From positions 17,464-81,463 of the forward strand of contig CALUYS010000005.1 in assembly GCA_944325065.1 (NCBI GenBank): a stretch of 64,000 bases of DNA, given 5' to 3'. The position numbers and the translations under genes were made by a program. This DNA is from Candidatus Gastranaerophilales bacterium (GTDB lineage: Bacteria > Cyanobacteriota > Vampirovibrionia > Gastranaerophilales > Gastranaerophilaceae). Each line of letters starts with the position of its first letter. The first letter of the stretch is position 1. The notes below the pieces were generated by a model, which did not search any database, had not been told where the DNA came from, and saw only the letters and a list, made by a program, of their open reading frames with translations. Shown here in pieces: positions 8,697 to 17,226 of the stretch.

Positions 8697-9914
8697 ATGG
8701 GAAACAACAAATTTAATAAAATTGAAGAAGCAATTGAAGATTATAAAATAGGCAGACCTATTATTGTGGCTGATGATGAAAATCGTGAAAATGAAGGTGA
8801 TTTGATTATAGCAGCTGAATTTGCTACGGCAAAAATAATTAATTTTATGATAAGCGAATGTAAAGGTCTTGTTTGTGTATCTATTGAAAAAGACAGAGCC
8901 GATACATTAAACTTAAGTGAAATGGTTTCAAACAATACAGATGTGAAAGGCACAGCATTTTGTCAAAGTGTAGATGCAGACCCAATATTTGGTGTTACAA
9001 CAGGTATTTCAGCTTACGATAGGGCAAAAACTATTGAAGTAATGTTAAATAAAAACACGAAACCAAAGGATTTACGTCGTCCAGGACATATATTCCCTCT
9101 GATAGCAAAAAAGGGTGGAGTTCTTTCACGTACAGGTCATACTGAAGCATCTATTGATTTAGCTAAACTTTCAGGACTCGAACCTTGTGCTGTTATATGT
9201 GAAATAGTCAAAGAAGATGGAACAATGGCAAGACGTGAAGATTTATTCGAATTTGCACAAAAACACAATTTTAAATTTATTACTGTTGCAGATTTAATAA
9301 AATATAGACTAAAAAAAGAACGTTTTGTAACACGAGAAGCACAAGCAAATTTGCCTACTCCTTTTGGGAATTTTCAAATCATAGGATATAAAAATAAAAT
9401 TACAGGCGGTGAAAATGTTGCACTTGTTCTTGAAAATGAAGATAAAAATAAAATTCCGCTCGTTCGTATGCATAGTGAATGTTTGACAGGCGATATCTTT
9501 CATTCCCTTCGTTGTGATTGTGGCAACCAACTTCACGCTTCTTTAAAAATGATTCAAGATTATGGTCGCGGTGCTCTTGTTTATATTAAAGAACATGAAG
9601 GAAGAGGAATCGGATTAATTAACAAAATAAAAGCTTATGCTCTTCAAGATGAAGGACAAGATACTGTGCAAGCTAATGTCTCTCTTGGGTTTGAACCAGA
9701 TTTGCGTGACTATGGAATTGGTGCTCAAATTTTACTTGATTTAAACTTTAAAAAATTTAATTTGATTACAAACAACCCCAAAAAAATTATCGGTTTAAAA
9801 GGTTACGATTTGGAAATCGTTGAAAGAATACCAACAAAAGCTTATGTCAATCAATTTAATCATAAATATATGGAAACAAAAGTTAAAAAAATGGAACATA
9901 TGTTAAATTTATAA
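8697..9914 (+). CDS. ribBA: Bifunctional DHBP synthase / GTP cyclohydrolase II
   Basis: This 405-residue fusion supplies both precursors of riboflavin. The N-terminal 3,4-dihydroxy-2-butanone-4-phosphate synthase (about 1-205) shows DDENRENEGDL and RPGHIFPL with RTGHTEASIDL. The C-terminal GTP cyclohydrolase II (about 206-405) has the zinc site SECLTGDIFHSLRCDCG and the EGRGIGL motif. The start at ATG 8697 follows an AAGGAA site. It follows ribE; ribD and ribH are not in the window. Confidence 0.96.
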   Translation: MGNNKFNKIEEAIEDYKIGRPIIVADDENRENEGDLIIAAEFATAKIINFMISECKGLVCVSIEKDRADTLNLSEMVSNNTDVKGTAFCQSVDADPIFGVTTGISAYDRAKTIEVMLNKNTKPKDLRRPGHIFPLIAKKGGVLSRTGHTEASIDLAKLSGLEPCAVICEIVKEDGTMARREDLFEFAQKHNFKFITVADLIKYRLKKERFVTREAQANLPTPFGNFQIIGYKNKITGGENVALVLENEDKNKIPLVRMHSECLTGDIFHSLRCDCGNQLHASLKMIQDYGRGALVYIKEHEGRGIGLINKIKAYALQDEGQDTVQANVSLGFEPDLRDYGIGAQILLDLNFKKFNLITNNPKKIIGLKGYDLEIVERIPTKAYVNQFNHKYMETKVKKMEHMLNL

Positions 9915-9943
9915 ATTTAGATAATGTATATAAAGGAATTTAA

Positions 9944-10945
9944 ATGACTAATATTCGTATATATAATGTTGAAAATGTAACCACATCACATAAAAATGTT
10001 ATGTTTAATATATATCAGGATTTTTTTAACAAATCTCAAGTTAATTATGCTTTTGAATCAGAGCCTGTTGATTTTTATAAATTTTTTGAATGCATTGAAT
10101 CAAGACTTTTAAAATCTATTGTTTTGCTTGAAAGTGGTCAACCTATTGCTTTTCTAATCTATACTATGATGGCAAATTATTGTGTTGAAATAAACTTAAT
10201 TCACATGTTTAATTTTGATAATTATCAAAATAAAGTTGAATTACTTATAAATAAACTTTTAAAAAATTTAAAAGAAGACAGAATAAAAAAAACAATTTCA
10301 TATCCGTTAATAGGTGTGCAAGAAAAGTACTTTGATGTATTAACAAAATTAAATTTTGAAAATGTTGAAAATTCTATTTATATTTATCCATTCAATGAAG
10401 AAAATGAAGATAAAATATACAAAGCATCACATTTTGAGCCTCAATTAAAAGATGGAATGAGAATTGATGTTTGGAATAATAATTACTTTTCTCAAGTTGC
10501 AAAGCTTTTGAACGTTTGTTTTAGTGTTGAGAAAGATGCTTTATATGATAGTCGTTATAAAACAGAAATTGGAACACGTGATATACTAAATAAAATTATT
10601 GATAGTGAATATGGAATATTTTTGCCAAATCAATGTAGTATTTTGCTTGATAATGAAAAAGTTGTTGGAATATGCCTAGCAAATTTAACTACATATGAAA
10701 TAGCAAATATCCCCCAAGTTGCTATATTACCTCAATATCGAGGTAACAAATATGGAAACTTGCTTGTTAAAAATACTTTAAGTAAAATTGCAAAAGCATA
10801 TATTTATCGTGTTTTAAATTTAAAAGAATTGAATGTTACATCAATAGCAAATCATCATTGTGCACTTAACATGTATATTGAAAACGGTTTTGAGCTTGCA
10901 TATAACTATAAACAACTTTATTACAATTTTAACTATTATAAATAA
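9944..10945 (+). CDS. GNAT-family N-acetyltransferase
   Basis: This 333-residue protein ends with a clear GNAT fold: PQVAILPQYRGNKYGNLLV is the acetyl-CoA pyrophosphate-binding motif (Q/R-x-x-G-x-G/A), followed by the usual NHHCALNMYIENGFE block near the C terminus. The N-terminal 170 residues look like a degenerate first GNAT copy, making a tandem protein. The acceptor is unknown. It has an AAAGGAATTT ribosome site and lies 30 bases after ribBA, but may be functionally unrelated. Confidence 0.8.
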   Translation: MTNIRIYNVENVTTSHKNVMFNIYQDFFNKSQVNYAFESEPVDFYKFFECIESRLLKSIVLLESGQPIAFLIYTMMANYCVEINLIHMFNFDNYQNKVELLINKLLKNLKEDRIKKTISYPLIGVQEKYFDVLTKLNFENVENSIYIYPFNEENEDKIYKASHFEPQLKDGMRIDVWNNNYFSQVAKLLNVCFSVEKDALYDSRYKTEIGTRDILNKIIDSEYGIFLPNQCSILLDNEKVVGICLANLTTYEIANIPQVAILPQYRGNKYGNLLVKNTLSKIAKAYIYRVLNLKELNVTSIANHHCALNMYIENGFELAYNYKQLYYNFNYYK

Positions 10946-11046
10946 AAATACTCTATCTATATGATTGAAAAGATTATTAAATTTATTATGATAATAGCTG
11001 TATAAATATAATTTTATAAGACTTGGGTTAGGGTGAGAATTATAAA

Positions 11047-12306
11047 ATGGAGGAATTCAATAATCCTTTAGATATAAATTTATATAAAGCTTTTGAATGG
11101 TTTGCTCATAATTTTGAAAATAAAGTCGAAAGTGCATTTAAGACATTTTGGGAAATTGATGCAAAATGTCGTTTATTATCTTTAAGTGATGAGCCAAATT
11201 TTTTAGCTTTGAATAAACAATTTTTAGTAACTCGTTTAAAACTTTCAAAACGTCACACTTGTGTTGTAAAATTATCAAATAATATTTCAAAAATTTTGCT
11301 TGATATGGCTTTAGGCTTTAAAAAAAAATTTGATTTTGACAATTTAACAGATTTGGAAATTAAAATCTTAACAACTTTTAATTGTGAAATTAAAAATAGC
11401 ATAAATGACTTTTTTATAAAAAAAGAAGAACTAAACAAACTTAAATATGATGAAAATATTGATGATAAATATTTTTACCTTGTATTTTTGACAAAAATTG
11501 GCAATAAAACAGGGAACATAATTATAATTATGCCATATGAATCTTTAAAAATTAAATTAAATGATGAAAATAGTATAAATTTTGATTTGAGTTTATTTGA
11601 AAAAAATAAAGTTAATGTTGATATTATAGTCGGGAATACAAAATTAAAAATTGCAGATATAAACCAACTTGATGTTGAAGATATATTGGTACTTGAAAAT
11701 AGCAATTTAGAAAATATGACAATACAATTTAATAAAGATGAGAAAGTCAAATTTAAAATAAACCCTGATCCTACACTTATTATAAATAATGATGAAGACG
11801 ATGATGATAGCGATTATGAACATAATATACCTGAAAGAAAGGATAATTTAATGGCAAACGATAACATTTGGGATAATATTTTAGTTGATGTTCAAGCACA
11901 ATTTGAAAAAGTAAAACTTGAATTAGGCAAGGTAAGACGTATTAATCAAGGTGAAGTTGTTGAAATAGCTGATGTATTTAAAAATAAAATAAATTTATGT
12001 GTAGAAAATAAAATTATTGCAAATGGCGAACTTGTAATTATAAATGATAAGTATGGGATAAAAATAAATGAAATATATTCAAATTCTAGCAATAATCCAC
12101 AAGAAAAAATTACAGAAAAAGAAGAAGAAACAAATATCGAAAACGATAAGGACAATATGGAAATAAAAGATGAAAATCAAAATTCAGATATAATTACAGA
12201 TGATAATAATGAAGAAGACAACGATGTAGAAGAAGATAGTAATAATAATGATGATGATGAAAACTTTGATTATTCAGATTTTGATGTTGATGATGAAGAT
12301 ATATAA
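11047..12306 (+). CDS. SpoA-domain flagellar motor-switch protein (FliM/FliN/FliY-like) with acidic tail
   Basis: This 419-residue protein precedes fliOPQR. It has a helical N-terminal region, then what look like two SpoA (surface presentation of antigens) domains: about residues 185-255 (VDIIVGNTKLKIADINQLDV...) and about 278-350 (ELGKVRRINQGEVVEIADVF...). This is the C-ring building block of FliM/FliN. Here both lie in one chain, as in SctQ or FliY-type proteins. The last 60 residues are almost entirely Asp, Glu and Asn, and an acidic linker (EDDDDSDYE) separates the SpoA copies. The start at ATG 11047 follows GGGTGAG. It most likely forms the rotor switch of the flagellar motor, but no CheY- or FliG-binding signature was seen. 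Confidence 0.7.
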   Translation: MEEFNNPLDINLYKAFEWFAHNFENKVESAFKTFWEIDAKCRLLSLSDEPNFLALNKQFLVTRLKLSKRHTCVVKLSNNISKILLDMALGFKKKFDFDNLTDLEIKILTTFNCEIKNSINDFFIKKEELNKLKYDENIDDKYFYLVFLTKIGNKTGNIIIIMPYESLKIKLNDENSINFDLSLFEKNKVNVDIIVGNTKLKIADINQLDVEDILVLENSNLENMTIQFNKDEKVKFKINPDPTLIINNDEDDDDSDYEHNIPERKDNLMANDNIWDNILVDVQAQFEKVKLELGKVRRINQGEVVEIADVFKNKINLCVENKIIANGELVIINDKYGIKINEIYSNSSNNPQEKITEKEEETNIENDKDNMEIKDENQNSDIITDDNNEEDNDVEEDSNNNDDDENFDYSDFDVDDEDI

Positions 12307-12325
12307 AAAAATATAGGAGAATAAT

Positions 12326-12745
12326 ATGAAAGTTTATATTTTAAATTTTTTAGTTTATTTGATGGCAATGGTTGGAGTTATTTATATTAGTTTAATGGTT
12401 TTTAAACGGGCAATAATACAAAATAATTCAAATTCAAATAATAATTTAAAAATAGAATCAAGTTTAAATTTAGGCCCAAGAAAAACTCTTCACGTTATAA
12501 ATATTGATGGTGAAAGATTTTTAATTGCATCTGATATTCAAAATACAACATTTTTATCAAAACTTAATGAAAATAAACCAGAAACTACAATAAAAAAAGT
12601 AATGGAAAGCAAAACTCAAGATAGAATGTTTATAGACGAATTAAATGATTTAAAAAAAACAGAAATAAAAAATAATATAAGTGCTATTGATGATGGTGTA
12701 CAAAAAGAAAAAAGCGTATTCCGTGAACTTATTCAAAGATTATAA
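12326..12745 (+). CDS. fliO: Flagellar biosynthesis protein FliO
   Basis: The 139-residue protein has one N-terminal membrane segment (about residues 5-27) and a short cytoplasmic domain with the FliO pattern SSLNLGPRKTLHVINIDGERFLIA. FliO is a chaperone-like accessory for assembling the FliP export ring. It follows the SpoA gene by 19 bases and precedes fliP by 26, in the usual order. The tail is poorly conserved and Lys/Glu-rich. Confidence 0.8.
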   Translation: MKVYILNFLVYLMAMVGVIYISLMVFKRAIIQNNSNSNNNLKIESSLNLGPRKTLHVINIDGERFLIASDIQNTTFLSKLNENKPETTIKKVMESKTQDRMFIDELNDLKKTEIKNNISAIDDGVQKEKSVFRELIQRL

Positions 12746-12771
12746 TTTAAAAAATATAAGGTAATGATATA

Positions 12772-13413
12772 ATGGAAAGTGTAATAAAAGATTTAAATCC
12801 AGTTTTGCAACTTCTTTTGGTGATGAGTTTATTCTCATTTTTACCAATAGTATTTACTTGTATGACTTGTTTTTTACGTTATGCAATCGTTTTTTCGATA
12901 TTAAAACAAGCATTAGGTACTCAACAAGTTCCACCTGCAATAGTTTTACTTGGTTTAGCAATAATATTAACTTTTTATACAATGAGTCCTGTTTTTCAAC
13001 AAATGTATCAAATGGGTTCAGTTCCATATAATAAAACAGGTAATCTAATGCTTACTATACAAGAAGGTTCAAAACCTTTAAAAGAGTTTATGATGAAACA
13101 AACACGTGAAAAAGACTTAGAATATTTTATATCATTAAATCATAAAACACCACCCAAAACACCTGAAGATATTTCCATATGGGAAGTTGCACCTGCTTAT
13201 ATAATAAGTGAATTAAAAACAGCTTTTGAAATAGGTTTTATAATTTTTGTTCCATTCATTGTTCTTGACTTAATTGTTGCAAATATACTACTTGCTTTGG
13301 GTATGATGATGCTATCTCCAACAATTATTTCTTTACCATTTAAACTACTTTTATTTATTGCTGTTGACGGTTGGGCAATGATTGTTCAAGGTCTTGTTAC
13401 AAGTTTTAATTAA
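12772..13413 (+). CDS. fliP: Flagellar export-gate protein FliP
   Basis: The 213-residue polytopic membrane protein carries the FliP signature YAIVFSILKQALGTQQVPP and later EIGFIIFVPFIVLDLIVANILLA and LLLFIAVDGWAMIVQGL. FliP forms the pore of the type III export gate with FliQ and FliR. It is somewhat shorter than enterobacterial FliP because it lacks the long cleaved signal sequence. fliQ starts 22 bases downstream. Confidence 0.95.
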   Translation: MESVIKDLNPVLQLLLVMSLFSFLPIVFTCMTCFLRYAIVFSILKQALGTQQVPPAIVLLGLAIILTFYTMSPVFQQMYQMGSVPYNKTGNLMLTIQEGSKPLKEFMMKQTREKDLEYFISLNHKTPPKTPEDISIWEVAPAYIISELKTAFEIGFIIFVPFIVLDLIVANILLALGMMMLSPTIISLPFKLLLFIAVDGWAMIVQGLVTSFN

Positions 13414-13435
13414 AAATCGAGAAAGGCTTTTAAAA

Positions 13436-13951
13436 ATGGAATTAATATTAGGTGAATATTTAGCAAAAGGTTTTGCAATAATGTTAATGATATCAATGCC
13501 TTGCGTTTTAACTGCTGCAGGGATTGGCTTAGTTGTAGGGATTATTCAGGCTGTAACACAAGTTCAAGAGCAAACAATCGCAGCAGCTCCTAAAATTCTT
13601 CTTGTCTTTATGGTTATCATAATTTTTGGGGTAGGATTTATGAAACTTCTTACCAACCTTGTTTTAGAAGGAACAAATCTTGCTTTTAATATAATCCCCA
13701 AAAATGATAGTTTTGTTCTTTCTTCTGATTATTTTAAATACACAAAACCTTTTCAGGTTGAAAGTAAAAACCTAAAACCTGATTTTATAAATAGTGATGA
13801 AAAAGCAAGTGAACTCAATAAATCTATAAATGAAATACCTTATGGTATTGATAAAGAAAAAGAGCAAAATATAAAAAGTAACAGACAAGAAAATCCAACA
13901 CCAAATATTATGGAATGGAAACAAATATTAAAAAATAGACAAGGACAATAA
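13436..13951 (+). CDS. fliQ: Flagellar export-gate protein FliQ with C-terminal extension
   Basis: The first about 90 residues are typical FliQ: two membrane helices with MLMISMPCVLTAAGIGLVVG, the conserved QAVTQVQEQTIAAAPKI loop and a second hydrophobic helix. Family members end there (about 89 aa), but this protein continues to 171 residues with a hydrophilic tail (from about residue 92) rich in Lys, Asn and Glu. The tail is in frame and no internal stop or fusion boundary is visible. The start at ATG 13436 follows GAAAGG. The tail may face the cytoplasm and contact the export apparatus; that is inference. Confidence 0.9.
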   Translation: MELILGEYLAKGFAIMLMISMPCVLTAAGIGLVVGIIQAVTQVQEQTIAAAPKILLVFMVIIIFGVGFMKLLTNLVLEGTNLAFNIIPKNDSFVLSSDYFKYTKPFQVESKNLKPDFINSDEKASELNKSINEIPYGIDKEKEQNIKSNRQENPTPNIMEWKQILKNRQGQ

Positions 13952-13953
13952 AT

Positions 13954-14403
13954 TTGATAGTGAATTATAAATTTACATACAAAATATTTTTTATATTTGC
14001 ATTTTGCTTAATTATATGTTTTAAGCAAAATAACTTTGTCTATGCAAAGTTAAATGAAATAAAAGAATATAATATAAATATAAATAAATCCTATATTATT
14101 TTATTCGACAAAAACATATCAGCTTATAAAAATTTAACACCTAAAATTTTAAAGTTAGAAAAAATAGCAACTTTAAATAATGATAAAAATCAATTTATAC
14201 TTTATGGAAAAGAATTGGGAAGTGGAAAATTAATTTTTGAGTTTAATAATGATAAAAAATTTGAATGTATAATATATGTAAAAAGACACAATAAGATAAG
14301 AAACGAAGATGATATATTATTTGAAATAGACAAACCATCAATATTTATCCCGCAAGAAGGTTTAAACGACATGGAGCTTGATAGTATATGGATGAAATAT
14401 TAA
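13954..14403 (+). CDS. Secreted protein with a secretin-N / pilus-formation-like domain
   Basis: The 149-residue product has an N-terminal signal or anchor (about residues 8-30, FFIFAFCLIICF). It is followed by one compact domain whose pattern (NKSYIILFDKNI, ATLNNDKNQFILYGKELGSGKLIF, ECIIYVK) resembles the N-terminal domain of CpaC/RcpA secretins (pilus formation N-terminal family). It would act in the periplasm. It sits between fliQ and fliR and its end overlaps the start of fliR by 16 bases, so it is translated with the export gate. The start is TTG 13954 after AAGGA; a GTG at 13960 is possible. A link with the flagellar rod or P ring is speculation. Confidence 0.6.
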   Translation: MIVNYKFTYKIFFIFAFCLIICFKQNNFVYAKLNEIKEYNININKSYIILFDKNISAYKNLTPKILKLEKIATLNNDKNQFILYGKELGSGKLIFEFNNDKKFECIIYVKRHNKIRNEDDILFEIDKPSIFIPQEGLNDMELDSIWMKY

Positions 14404-15167
14404 AAAACTTTGGTTTAATATTTCCTGAAATAAACCGTATGCTAAGCTATGGGATATTAATTTTTATAAGATTGCTTGGTTTTGTGCGATTTGCACCTGT
14501 ATTTAACCGTAAAGAAATTCCAGGGATGATAAAGCTTTCATTTGTTTTTATTATTGCAATTATTTTAACAATAGTTTTGAAGCCAAATGAAATAGTATCA
14601 AGTGAATCAATATTATTACAAAGTATTTTAAATTTTGTTTTTGGAGCAATGTTAGGTTGGATGGCAAATTGTATAGTTTTAGCAGTTGAAGCAGGTGGAG
14701 ATATGATAAATATGCAAATGGGTGTATCATCGGCTCAAATCATGGATCCAACAACACAAGGTATGGTTTCGTTAATGGGTAGGTTATTTTCATTAATAGC
14801 TGTATTATTATTTATTCATGTTGGAGGTATTTATTGGTTATTTAATGCCTTATTACGTAGTTTTGAAATTTTTCCAATATTTACTAACGAGTTTCCACTT
14901 ACAAAAGTTTTTGAATTAACAAATGTTATAAAAATTACATCAAATTTATTATATATGGGGCTTCAAATAGCTTCACCTGTTTTACTTGCAACAATGGGGC
15001 AAGATATCATTTTGGGTGTAATATCTAAAACAGCACCGCAGATAAACGTGTTTCAATTAAGTTTTCTTTTTAAGCCAGTTTTTGGTGTTGCTATTTTAAT
15101 GTGGATAATGCCAATACTAATCGACATAATAAATGATTATTTTATTTCATTTTCAAATATATTTTGA
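14388..15167 (+). CDS. fliR: Flagellar export-gate protein FliR
   Basis: This 259-residue inner-membrane protein has about six hydrophobic segments and FliR landmarks: FIRLLGFVRFAPVFNRKEIPGMIK near the N terminus, then GGDMINMQMGVSSAQIMDP, and QINVFQLSFLFKPVFGV near the end. It completes the FliPQR gate. It starts inside the end of the preceding gene. flhB and flhA, which often follow, are absent; ftsZ is next after a gap. Confidence 0.95.
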   Translation: MDEILKNFGLIFPEINRMLSYGILIFIRLLGFVRFAPVFNRKEIPGMIKLSFVFIIAIILTIVLKPNEIVSSESILLQSILNFVFGAMLGWMANCIVLAVEAGGDMINMQMGVSSAQIMDPTTQGMVSLMGRLFSLIAVLLFIHVGGIYWLFNALLRSFEIFPIFTNEFPLTKVFELTNVIKITSNLLYMGLQIASPVLLATMGQDIILGVISKTAPQINVFQLSFLFKPVFGVAILMWIMPILIDIINDYFISFSNIF

Positions 15168-15332
15168 TATTTAAAAATAAAATATAAAAAAGCTATGTAA
15201 ACTAATTTTACAATATATTAATTTTTAGTAATAAAATACGTAAAAAACTTTACTCTTAAATATTTTTTACTTAATATAAGGTAAAAGAAATATAATGTTA
15301 GTCAAAAAAAAATAAAAAAAGAGGATAAACTC

Positions 15333-16610
15333 GTGGAAAACTTTAGTAATGACTTATTTGGTGCGAAAAATAATGAAAGACCAGGAAGTGTAAATTTTTC
15401 AAATTTACCATCACCTGCACGTATAAAAGTGGTTGGTGTAGGCGGTGGCGGCGGTAATGCAATAAACCGCATGATAAAAGCAGGTCTTGCTGGTGTGGAC
15501 TTTTGGGCAATGAACACAGATGCACAAGTTTTAGAAATGTCAGCAGCAAAAAATAGAATCCAACTTGGGAATAAATTAACAGCAGGTTTAGGTGCAGGTG
15601 GTGATCCAAGTGTTGGAGAGAAAGCAGCTGAGGAAACACGAGAAAATATCCAGCAAGCACTTGCCGATTCTGATATGGTGTTTATAACAGCAGGCATGGG
15701 TGGTGGCACAGGCACAGGTGCTGCAAGTGTTGTGGCAAGTATCGCTAAAGATTTAGGTGCTTTAACTATAGGTGTCGTTACAAAACCATTTGGTTTTGAA
15801 GGTAAACGTCGTATGAATCAAGCTTTACAAGGGCTTGAAAAGTTAAAAGAAACCGTGGATGCTTTAATTGTTATCCCAAATGATAAGCTTATTGAAGTTG
15901 TTGAACGCAGAACAACAATGAGAGAAGCATTCCAGGTTGTTGATGAAGTATTACTTCGTGGTGTTCAAGGTATTTCTGATATTATCACAGTCCCAGGTCT
16001 TATAAACGTTGATTTTGCTGATGTTAAAGCCGTTATGCAATCAAGCGGATCAGCACTAATGGGTATAGGTCGTGGTTCTGGCGAAGGACGTGCTATGGAA
16101 GCTGCTAAACAAGCTATAAATTCACCACTTCTTGAAACTTCAATAAATGGTGCTACAGGTATTATTATGAATGTTACAGGTGGTCCTGATATGACATTAC
16201 ATGAAGTAACCGAAGCTGCACAAATTATTCACGATGCTGTTCTTGATGATGCCATCGTAACATTTGGTTCTGTTATTGACGATAGAATTCAAGGTGAAAT
16301 TCAAATTACTGTAATTGCTACAGGATTTGAAATGAAAAATACGGATTCTCGTAATAAAGATATTTCAGGATTACAAAATAGTTTAGGCACTAAACCTCTA
16401 AGTGCAGCTGATTTCTTCCAAAATGCATTTAATGCACAATCATCAAATATATCTTCAGTGTCTATTTCAACTCAAAATACTAATCAAGCTTTAAATACTG
16501 CAAACAAACAAACAACAAATAATGTTCAAACTCATAACATAAAACCAATAAATAAATCAGAATCAAATAGTTGGAATATACTTGATATACCTGATTTCTT
16601 GAAAAAATAA
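15333..16610 (+). CDS. ftsZ: Cell-division GTPase FtsZ
   Basis: The 425-residue tubulin homologue polymerises into the Z ring. The nucleotide site is visible as [13 protein letters not shown] and the tubulin signature GGGTGTGAA. The GTPase domain ends near residue 345, a disordered Ser/Asn/Gln-rich linker follows, and the last residues IPDFLKK form the conserved tail that binds partners such as FtsA or SepF. GTG start at 15333 with AGAGGA upstream. No ftsA or ftsQ is adjacent; the neighbour on the left is the flagellar cluster. Confidence 0.98.
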   Translation: MENFSNDLFGAKNNERPGSVNFSNLPSPARIKVVGVGGGGGNAINRMIKAGLAGVDFWAMNTDAQVLEMSAAKNRIQLGNKLTAGLGAGGDPSVGEKAAEETRENIQQALADSDMVFITAGMGGGTGTGAASVVASIAKDLGALTIGVVTKPFGFEGKRRMNQALQGLEKLKETVDALIVIPNDKLIEVVERRTTMREAFQVVDEVLLRGVQGISDIITVPGLINVDFADVKAVMQSSGSALMGIGRGSGEGRAMEAAKQAINSPLLETSINGATGIIMNVTGGPDMTLHEVTEAAQIIHDAVLDDAIVTFGSVIDDRIQGEIQITVIATGFEMKNTDSRNKDISGLQNSLGTKPLSAADFFQNAFNAQSSNISSVSISTQNTNQALNTANKQTTNNVQTHNIKPINKSESNSWNILDIPDFLKK

Positions 16611-16635
16611 TATTAACGTATAAATGGCTAAAAAA

Positions 16636-16665
16636 AACGACTATTTTTATAGTCGTTCTTTTTTA
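16636..16665. terminator. Bidirectional terminator between ftsZ and pabA
   Basis: AACGACTAT (16636-16644) pairs perfectly with ATAGTCGTT (16649-16657) around a TTTT loop, with an A-run on the left and a T-run on the right, so it can end both converging genes. Confidence 0.9.
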
Positions 16666-17226
16666 TATTTCAATAAAATTTTTTATTAACATTATGCCAT
16701 TTTCTGTTAAAATGGATTCAGGATGAAATTGAACACCATAAACTTTATAACCTTCAATTTTAATACCCATTATTAACCCATCTTTTGTTTTTGCTATTAC
16801 TTTTATCTTTCTATTTATTGAATTATTATCAATAATAAGTGAATGATAACGAGTTGCATTAAATCCCTGATTAAAAGATATAAATAAAGGTTCTTTTTTT
16901 TCAAAATAAATCTTTGATATTTTACCATGGTATGGTTCTTTCGATTTTATAACATTAGCTCCAAAATACATTGCTATAATTTGATGTCCAAGACAAACTC
17001 CTAATATTTTTTTTGTTTTATAGAATTTTTTTATTATTTCTATCGAAATACCACCATCAAGTGGATTTCCTGGCCCTGGAGATATTATTATTGAAGAAAA
17101 ATTTAAATTTCTTAAATCTTTAACTTCAATTTCATCATTTTTAAAAATTTTTGGTTTTACACCTAAAATTCTTACATACTCAACAATGTTATATGTAAAT
17201 GAATCATAATTATCAATAATTATCAT
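16663..17226 (-). CDS. pabA: Glutamine amidotransferase subunit of aminodeoxychorismate synthase (PabA/TrpG type)
   Basis: The 187-residue class I glutamine amidotransferase releases ammonia from glutamine for its partner PabB. The catalytic Cys78 lies in GVCLGHQ, with the oxyanion block SPGPGNP (49-55) and the His/Glu pair in QFHPES near the C terminus. It overlaps the upstream pabBC fusion by 4 bases, which fixes its role in p-aminobenzoate (folate) synthesis, although such subunits may also serve anthranilate synthase. Confidence 0.93.
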   Translation of the reverse strand: MIIIDNYDSFTYNIVEYVRILGVKPKIFKNDEIEVKDLRNLNFSSIIISPGPGNPLDGGISIEIIKKFYKTKKILGVCLGHQIIAMYFGANVIKSKEPYHGKISKIYFEKKEPLFISFNQGFNATRYHSLIIDNNSINRKIKVIAKTKDGLIMGIKIEGYKVYGVQFHPESILTENGIMLIKNFIEI

